NCBI GenBank assembly: GCA_964469505.1
Contig: CAYXZO010000006.1
Coordinates: 1 to 58,037, forward strand
Length of the DNA: 58,037 nt
Direction of reading: 5' to 3'
DNA from: CAYXZO01 sp964469505
Lineage (GTDB): Bacteria > Fidelibacterota > UBA8477 > JABMPR01
The notes under the pieces were generated by a model that had not been told where the DNA came from, ran no database searches, and was given only the letters and a program-made list of their open reading frames with translations. How positions within the stretch are numbered: position 1 is the first letter of the stretch; each line of letters begins with the position of its first letter. Position numbers and translations under genes: made by a program. Positions 52,940-58,037 of the stretch are shown one piece after another.

Positions 52940-53886
52940 AAGTTCACAAAAGCATATTCGGACTGGTTTGGATCGTGTGTGGTTTGTTCTCCGGCAGTCT
53001 TGCGGCTGCTGATGGGGGATGGGCCGGGGCTCCCTGGCATCTGCCTTCTGACGCGCGGGCCGCGGCCTTCGCCGGTATCAATCTCTTTCCCCATACCTCA
53101 ACTGAGGCCTATGTTTTCAACCCAGCGGTCATGGCTGGCAGGCAAGCTCCTCAACTCAGTCTGGGATCAGGACGGCTAAGCCTGGGGCGTTATCTGTACG
53201 CCGGCCACGGACAAATCGCTTTACCCCCCACCGCTTTTATGGGAGTGGGTTTTCTGGCGGCGGGCACCGAGGATCTGGTGGCCCGGGACAGACGGGGCTA
53301 TGCCGCAGGGCAAATCAACGATCAGGAACAAGTGGTGGTAGTCGCTTTTGCCAATTCCTTTACGCCCGGGGTGAGCGTAGGGCTGAATTTGCATCTGGTG
53401 CGCCGGGCGCTTATCAGTCGAGCGGCGGACCTGGATCTGTCGGCCACCGGCGCCGGTTTGAATGTGGGCCTCTATATTAACCGACCCCGTTTCCAGTTAT
53501 CCCTGGCTGTTCTGAATATCAACACTGCCTACCACTGGCAAACCCAGTCCTATTTCGAAAAGGGCAGCAGCTACAACGAGCCCTTCCCCCTGAGAGGAGC
53601 GCTGGGATTGGCCCTGGAGCGGCGTCGGTGGGGCCTGTTCACCCAGGGTGAATACTCCCAGACGGAAACCGGGAACTGGCGCCTGGCGGGGTTCATCCGG
53701 CCCCTCGAGGGGATTGAATTTCAAGGCGGCATGGCGGTCCTGGAGGGAGCCTGGTTCTGGAGTGGCGGTTTCAGCCTGCAGCGGCGTTATCGCGCTTTCC
53801 GGTGGGAACTATCCCTGGGAATCCAAACCGGAGTACCTGGGGAGGGCCTGCGCCAATACCTGACTGTCGTAGTGAGTCATATATGA
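52936..53886 (+). CDS. PorV/PorQ-like outer-membrane beta-barrel protein
   Basis: 316 residues from a TTG at 52936 inside the stop of the cargo gene (TTGA overlap). After the signal peptide, SDARAAAFAGINLFPHTSTE and AYVFNPAVMAG match the N-terminal region of PorV/PorQ (UPF0164) barrels. The rest is made of amphipathic strands with glycine-rich turns. PorV is the shuttle that receives cargo from SprA; PorQ-like proteins share the fold. The paralogue follows directly. Confidence 0.82.
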   Translation: MKVHKSIFGLVWIVCGLFSGSLAAADGGWAGAPWHLPSDARAAAFAGINLFPHTSTEAYVFNPAVMAGRQAPQLSLGSGRLSLGRYLYAGHGQIALPPTAFMGVGFLAAGTEDLVARDRRGYAAGQINDQEQVVVVAFANSFTPGVSVGLNLHLVRRALISRAADLDLSATGAGLNVGLYINRPRFQLSLAVLNINTAYHWQTQSYFEKGSSYNEPFPLRGALGLALERRRWGLFTQGEYSQTETGNWRLAGFIRPLEGIEFQGGMAVLEGAWFWSGGFSLQRRYRAFRWELSLGIQTGVPGEGLRQYLTVVVSHI

Positions 53887-54725
53887 GTCCCAAACCTATC
53901 AGAGCATTTATCATCGGTCTAATAGCGAGTGCCGTTTCTCTACCGGCCCAAAGTGGCTGGGATTATCTGACTTTACCGCTAACCGCCGGCAATGCGGGAT
54001 TGGGACAGACGCTGGACGCGGCCAATCGTCCAACCCTGACTCCGCTCAGGAAAGAATACCAACTACAGATGACCCTCTGGCAGTGGACCGCCGGGATTCA
54101 GGGAGTGAATCTTTACGTTCCCGTGGGCCGGTGGGGAGTGCACTTTCGTAGCCTCACCAGCGGTGAATTGGAATATCGTAATGAGATCCCCACCCGGGAG
54201 CCCCTTTCCACTTTCTCCTACAATTACAACGCGCTGGGAGTCAGTCGGGCTTTTACGCTGGGGAAGTGGCAATGGGGTATTTCCGCCGCGCTGCTCTGGG
54301 AGCAGACTCTGGACGCCTCCGCCTGGGGCATGAGTCTGGGAGCGGAAGGCAGTCACAAGCTGGGTAACTGGCAGATGGCCCTGGGGTTCCGCAATCTGGG
54401 AAGGCTCACGGCTCTTAGCAGCGAAGCTTCCACCCTGCCCACAGAAGCTTACCTGCACCTGTCACGTTCCGTGCTGGGGCTTGATTGGGAAGCGGAGCTA
54501 CGTTCCAGCCGGATCCCCCTGGCCATGGGAACCGTCTGGCACCACCGCACTGGTTTAGCCCTGACCGCCGGGGTTCAGCTTGTAAAAGAGAGCAACCAAA
54601 CAACCACCTATTTCCAGACCGCTTTGACCTTCCAGCGGCCCCACTGGAGCCTGGGCTATGGGTTGTACCAGCTTAATCACCCCGTTCAGGCCCGGCGGTA
54701 TCTCTCCTTCGCTTTCGTCTTCTAA
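53883..54725 (+). CDS. Second PorV/PorQ-like outer-membrane protein
   Basis: 280 residues from ATG 53883 (ATGA overlap with the preceding gene). The signal peptide ends near VSLPAQ. LTLPLTAGNAGLGQTLDAAN resembles the PorQ-type start, though the usual NPA segment is less clear, and the remaining sequence is strand-rich with a terminal aromatic (YLSFAFVF), the classical barrel end. It is probably a partner in T9SS export or attachment. Paralogy with the preceding gene is likely but remote. Confidence 0.72.
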   Translation: MSPKPIRAFIIGLIASAVSLPAQSGWDYLTLPLTAGNAGLGQTLDAANRPTLTPLRKEYQLQMTLWQWTAGIQGVNLYVPVGRWGVHFRSLTSGELEYRNEIPTREPLSTFSYNYNALGVSRAFTLGKWQWGISAALLWEQTLDASAWGMSLGAEGSHKLGNWQMALGFRNLGRLTALSSEASTLPTEAYLHLSRSVLGLDWEAELRSSRIPLAMGTVWHHRTGLALTAGVQLVKESNQTTTYFQTALTFQRPHWSLGYGLYQLNHPVQARRYLSFAFVF

Positions 54726-54741
54726 ATTCACTTCACGACCC

Positions 54742-55692
54742 ATGGCTCCTGAACAACCTCTTTTCCAACCACCAGGGGATTTCAGGCGTTTAAGCGCAGT
54801 CCATAATTTTATAACCGGCCTCCGTTGGAGTCTGACCCGCACTCCCCCACCCTGGCCGGGTCCAGAAATTCTGACACAGCTTCAACCCACCCGACCGCCC
54901 TCCAACATCCAGAATTATCAAGGGCCGCCCCGGGCCGTCTGGCTGGGACATTCCTCCGTGCTGTTGCAGATGGACGGCCGCAACCTGCTTACAGATCCCG
55001 TATTCGGACCGCGGGTGGGACCATTCTCCCGCCTGGGTTTGAAACGGCTGGTGCCGCCGGCGCTGGGCTTGAATCAATTGCCGCCCATCGACTACGTACT
55101 GATTTCCCACGACCATTACGATCACCTGGAAGCGGCAACGGTAAAAGCCTTGGGGAACCGGGTGCTTTGGTTGCTACCGCCGGGGCTAAGTTCCTGGTTC
55201 AAGCGCCGGGGTGTGAGCCGCATTCGTGAGCTGACCTGGGGGCAAAGGGTCAAAATCGATGGTTGGACTTTCGAATGCTTGCCCGCCCAGCATTTCTCCG
55301 GCCGTTATCCCTGGGACCGCAACCGTACCGGGTGGTGTTCCTGGTTGATCAGCAATCATGACCGCAAAATCTGGTTCGCCGGGGATACCGGCTTCGATGG
55401 AGAGCTGTTCAGCACCATTGGCCAGAACCGGGGGCCGTTGGATTTGGCCTTGATTCCCATCGGGTCTTATGCGCCCGCCTGGTTCATGCGACCGGTGCAC
55501 CTTTCACCAGAAGAAGCCTGCCAGACGCACCAACTCGTGCGGGCCCGGCGCTCACTGGCCATCCATTGGGGCAGTTTCATTCTCAGCGACGAGCCGGTGC
55601 TGGAACCAGCGGAACGCCTGCAGCGGGCTTGTCAGCGACTGGGCTTACGGGACTTTCACCTCCTCCGCCCGGGGGAAACCCTGGAGTTCTAG
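54742..55692 (+). CDS. Metallo-beta-lactamase-fold hydrolase, NAPE-PLD-like
   Basis: 316 residues. The start ATG at 54742 lies 16 bp after the preceding gene. The metal motif is ISHDHYDHLEAATV (HxHxDH); further ligands are in PAQHFSGRYPWDRN, WFAGDTGFDG and AIHWGSF. This layout is that of N-acyl-phosphatidylethanolamine phospholipase D-like and related lipid hydrolases. No signal peptide is visible. It is the last gene of the T9SS-linked series; a role in lipid or surface modification would be speculative. Confidence 0.85.
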   Translation: MAPEQPLFQPPGDFRRLSAVHNFITGLRWSLTRTPPPWPGPEILTQLQPTRPPSNIQNYQGPPRAVWLGHSSVLLQMDGRNLLTDPVFGPRVGPFSRLGLKRLVPPALGLNQLPPIDYVLISHDHYDHLEAATVKALGNRVLWLLPPGLSSWFKRRGVSRIRELTWGQRVKIDGWTFECLPAQHFSGRYPWDRNRTGWCSWLISNHDRKIWFAGDTGFDGELFSTIGQNRGPLDLALIPIGSYAPAWFMRPVHLSPEEACQTHQLVRARRSLAIHWGSFILSDEPVLEPAERLQRACQRLGLRDFHLLRPGETLEF

Positions 55693-56058
55693 AGACAGCA
55701 GACCGCGGACGGCTGAAAAAAGGGAGACCGGAAACGGGAAACAGGAGACAGGACTGCCCAGCGTCGTAGACCTTCATTTTAAAAAATCGCCATAACCAAT
55801 TGTTACTTAGATACTTAGAGACATAGCTACCTTGCACCCTATGTACCCTTTCCCGGTTTCCGGTCTCCGGTCTCCCGTCTCCATTCTCAGCCGTCGGCCG
55901 TTTTTCAAAATCTCTCGCAAAGGGTGTGACGGATACAAAGAACGCGGCTATGTCGAAACATTCTCGTTGTTCTCCAGGGCTTTTGAGACCCAGTTAGAGA
56001 ATGATACTTAACGACGGGGTAAGCTGTCCCCGCGAATGCTCAAGCCCATTCTCGTCGC
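55693..56058. repeat. Third heptanucleotide-repeat region (with a short GC hairpin)
   Basis: No gene. At 55805-55902 fourteen consecutive heptads run ACTTAGA, TACTTAG, AGACATA, GCTACCT, TGCACCC, TATGTAC, CCTTTCC, CGGTTTC, CGGTCTC (twice), CCGTCTC, CATTCTC, AGCCGTC, GGCCGTT. Related words occur at about 55695-55756 (AGACCGC, GGACGGC, CCGGAAA, CGGGAAA, CAGGAGA). A hairpin CGGGG-N9-CCCCG lies at 56014-56032. The tract resembles those at 39949 and 40921. Confidence 0.78.
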
Positions 56059-56239
56059 ATAGTTTGAATATCAACCAGTATTTCTCTCTAATACCATGAT
56101 ATTCAACCAGATTTATAACAAAATACCATGATTATTGACCATAAATTCAGAAAAGTAACATTGTTTTCTAACCATAGCTAAAAATATATACCTTGATTAT
56201 TAACCATGTATCAACTATAATAACCTTGATTTAGAACCA
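56059..56239 (+). repeat. Six 19-bp repeats with 32-33-bp period upstream of the AAA_14 ATPase gene
   Basis: Units start at 56059, 56091, 56123, 56156, 56188 and 56221 and are separated by 13- or 14-bp AT-rich spacers. The consensus is about ATACCWTGATTATYAACCA; the terminal AACCA or GACCA is kept in all six. Units 2, 3 and 5 are nearly identical; 1, 4 and 6 are more diverged. The period is about three helical turns, so all copies lie on one face of the DNA. The last copy ends 27 bp before the ATG of the downstream gene, suggesting an operator or iteron array for a DNA-binding protein. Confidence 0.8.
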
Positions 56240-56266
56240 TGATGCGGTAATTCCAAGGAATAGCCA

Positions 56267-57610
56267 ATGAAAAGACTGATTTTCCCCCAGCTCCAACGAT
56301 GGAAAGATGACCCGAAACGGAAGCCCATCTTGTTACGGGGCGCCCGTCAGGTGGGCAAGACCTGGATTGTACGTGAATTGGGAAAATCATTTCCCTTCTT
56401 TGTGGAGGTCAATTTCGAGTTATACCCTGAAGTGCGGGAAATATTTCAACAGGATTTGAATCCCCGTCGGATCATAAGGGACCTTGCTTTACTCCTGGAA
56501 CAGCCCATCACGCCAGGGGAAACACTGCTTTTTCTGGATGAAATTCAAGGTGCGCCGGAGGCTTTAAATGCGTTACGTTTTTTTTATGAAATGCTGCCGG
56601 AGCTACACGTAATCGCTGCCGGGTCTTTGCTGGATTTTCAACTGGAACGAATAGGTATGCCAGTGGGGCGGGTAATTTCCATGTATTTGCACCCCATGTC
56701 GTTCTTGGAGTTTTTAGTGGCACGCAACCAGGCGGTGGCAGCACAGCTGATCCTTGAGCATCCAGGGGACACGCCCTTAAGCCCACCTCTGCACCGTAAA
56801 ATGTTGCGCCTGTTGGGGGAATATATGGCCGTGGGGGGTATGCCGGAAGCGGTGGCCAGCTGGTGTGCCACCGAAAGCCTGGAAGCATGTCGGACAGTGC
56901 ATTACACTCTTATTGACGCTTACCGGCAGGATTTCAATAAGTACGCTCGTAAATATCAGATCAAATATGTGGGGTTGCTTTTTGATACCGTCCCGGCGCT
57001 AATGGGGAATATTTTCCAATTTTCCCAGATACCCGGCAATTACCGCGCCCGGGATCTGCGGCCGGCTTTGGATTTGCTGGAAAAGGCTGGATTGGTACAT
57101 CGTGTAGTCCACAGTGCCGGTCAGGGCATACCGTTGGGGGCTCAAGCTAACTGGAAGATATTCAAGCTCTTATTTCTCGATATCGGCTTGGCCCAAACAA
57201 TCCTAGGACTTACAAGCGCTTCCTGGCTACTCCAGCCGGAGAAGGAATTTGCCAACAAGGGGGGGCTTAACGAAGCGTTGGTGGGCCAGGAGTTGATTGC
57301 CTATTCGCCACCGAATCAGAAGCCACAATTATATTTCTGGAAACGTGACAAACGGGGCAGTAACGCGGAAGTCGATTATCTTTGGCAGCACGATGGAGAG
57401 ATAATTCCCCTTGAAGTCAAAAGCAGCGCCCCGGGCCGCCTGAAAAGTCTGCGGTTGTTTTTACAGGAGCATCCCCACACGCCCTATGGGATACGGTTCG
57501 CGGGGTTGAATTATGATCGTAAAGATCAATTACATTCGTTCCCACTATACGCAGTGGCCCGAGCGATCAAGCCAGGATTCGCATCTATGGAATATCTGCT
57601 AAAAAACTAG
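56267..57610 (+). CDS. AAA_14/DUF4143 family ATPase
   Basis: 447 residues. Walker A is RGARQVGKTWIVREL near residue 25; Walker B is LFLDEIQGAPEAL, followed by the sensor region VIAAGSLLDFQLERIGMPVG. The C-terminal DUF4143 part contains NEALVGQELIAY and YFWKRDKRGSNAEVDYLW with PLEVKSS, a PD-(D/E)xK-like nuclease-fold core. The family is very widespread and poorly understood. AAGGAA precedes the start. It stands alone between the six-unit repeat array and a CRISPR remnant, in a context that looks accessory. Confidence 0.9.
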   Translation: MKRLIFPQLQRWKDDPKRKPILLRGARQVGKTWIVRELGKSFPFFVEVNFELYPEVREIFQQDLNPRRIIRDLALLLEQPITPGETLLFLDEIQGAPEALNALRFFYEMLPELHVIAAGSLLDFQLERIGMPVGRVISMYLHPMSFLEFLVARNQAVAAQLILEHPGDTPLSPPLHRKMLRLLGEYMAVGGMPEAVASWCATESLEACRTVHYTLIDAYRQDFNKYARKYQIKYVGLLFDTVPALMGNIFQFSQIPGNYRARDLRPALDLLEKAGLVHRVVHSAGQGIPLGAQANWKIFKLLFLDIGLAQTILGLTSASWLLQPEKEFANKGGLNEALVGQELIAYSPPNQKPQLYFWKRDKRGSNAEVDYLWQHDGEIIPLEVKSSAPGRLKSLRLFLQEHPHTPYGIRFAGLNYDRKDQLHSFPLYAVARAIKPGFASMEYLLKN

Positions 57611-57856
57611 GGCTTCAGCTGGTTATTTTTTTGGGCTTTTTTCAGAAATTCTTCTTTTAGCCAGAGCTTTATGCAGTTTTACTTTCTTTTGAGAAAGCGT
57701 ATTCCATGACGGGGTGTAACGTTCCACCCCGCTCCTGGTGACATCGGTTATTTATAATAGCTGAAACGATATGCGCGTCTATAATCGACTGATAAATAAA
57801 ATGTCCTTTATCCCAATAGATCGGAACAAAGGGACCGGCTATTCCTAATTAATGCA
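57611..57856. other. Intergenic stretch between AAA_14 gene and CRISPR repeats
   Basis: 246 bp without a credible gene. T-rich at the start (57625-57665). It contains an inverted repeat CGGGGTG/CACCCCG (57710-57731, 8-nt loop). In the canonical orientation of the CRISPR array this is the trailer side. No cas gene is present. Confidence 0.5.
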
Positions 57857-57966
57857 GTTTCAATCCTTGTCTTAGTGGATTAAGAATTAAAACCGACCAT
57901 TTAGAACAGGAGCTTCGCGAAACTTGGCTGTTTCAATCCTTGTCTTAGTGGATTAAGAATTAAAAC
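57857..57966 (-). CRISPR. CRISPR remnant: two identical 37-bp repeats and one 36-bp spacer
   Basis: Identical repeats lie at 57857-57893 and 57930-57966, separated by a 36-bp spacer (57894-57929). Each begins GTTTCAATCC and ends GAATTAAAAC on the plus strand; on the minus strand the end is GGATTGAAAC, the usual 3' handle of type I-B/III-like repeats, so transcription is probably leftwards. After the second repeat only 16 bp of a further spacer precede an IS256-like terminus, so the array seems interrupted. No cas genes lie in the window. Confidence 0.93.
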
Positions 57967-57982
57967 AGCTTGAGCATTCGCC

Positions 57983-58037
57983 GGTTGTGTCCATAATTTT
58001 GTGTAAAAACGAGAAAGATTAAAAAGAGGCCATACCC
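57983..58037. mobile_element. Probable terminal inverted repeat of an IS256-family insertion sequence (cut by window edge)
   Basis: Starting at 57983 the sequence has GTCCATAATTTTGTGTAAAA and, further on, TTAAAAAGAGGCCATA. These blocks, in this order and spacing, strongly resemble the end of IS256 (GTCC-N-TAATT-TGTGTAAAA ... AAAAAGGCCATA) as I recall it. It begins 16 bp inside what should be a CRISPR spacer. The transposase gene would be to the right of the window. Confidence 0.65.

Noticed and set aside
57611..57856. cas genes or CRISPR leader to the left of the repeats
   Set aside because: No coding frame with Cas motifs is present, and repeat polarity places the leader on the right.

Overview
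The window looks like a chromosomal segment of a Gram-negative bacterium of the Fibrobacterota-Chlorobiota-Bacteroidota (FCB) superphylum or a nearby lineage such as Calditrichota or KSB1. The evidence is a SprA-type translocon protein of the type IX secretion system (T9SS), two PorV/PorQ-like barrels, a YPNPF/FlgD-like C-terminal domain on a secreted protein, many lipoproteins, and multihaem cytochromes. No 16S rRNA is present, so the placement is an inference. The coordinates read as ordinary dense bacterial genes; the right end contains a CRISPR remnant and the terminus of an insertion sequence.

Layout. 1-1105 (minus): start of a metal/drug efflux operon (small Cys-rich secreted protein, then a TolC-family protein cut by the left edge). 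1260-9726 (minus): two lipoprotein zinc peptidases (M1, M16), tRNA-Val, Lon, and a prenyltransferase/cyclase-repeat protein. 10260-15363 (plus): a probable extracellular electron-transfer cluster of one outer-membrane barrel and three multihaem c-type cytochromes, together 40 predicted haems, preceded by a 533-bp regulatory region with a perfect 19-bp dyad. 15460-25389 (minus): parA-parB-M23 peptidase-bactofilin-two small AtpI/AtpZ-type proteins-complete F-type ATP synthase operon, ended by a bidirectional terminator. 25528-26291 (plus): a microcompartment vertex protein (EutN/CcmL) and an ACT protein. 26301-36061 (minus): AlkA-like glycosylase, DMT exporter, SecF, SecD, 2-hydroxyacid dehydrogenase, UPF0210 protein, sensor histidine kinase. 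36372-39948 (plus): fused peptide-type ABC ATPases and a SurA-like lipoprotein. 40336-42297 (plus): ICMT-like methyltransferase, two more EutN/CcmL proteins, RdgB. 42346-55692 (plus): SprA and a tightly overlapping T9SS operon ending with an NAPE-PLD-like metallo-hydrolase. 56267-57610 (plus): AAA_14/DUF4143 ATPase, directly preceded by six 19-bp repeats spaced 32-33 bp. 57857-58037: two CRISPR repeats, then what appears to be the end of an IS256-family element.

How the parts work together. The cytochrome cluster could pass electrons from quinol (18-haem NapC-like inner-membrane protein) through a periplasmic 11-haem carrier to an outer-membrane barrel and an 11-haem lipoprotein, as porin-cytochrome conduits do. 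The T9SS operon joins the translocon with a predicted cargo and two PorV-like barrels. The three vertex proteins imply a bacterial microcompartment whose main shell and enzymes must lie elsewhere. Several intergenic stretches (around 39949-40335, 40897-41061, 55693-55930) are filled with degenerate tandem heptanucleotides.
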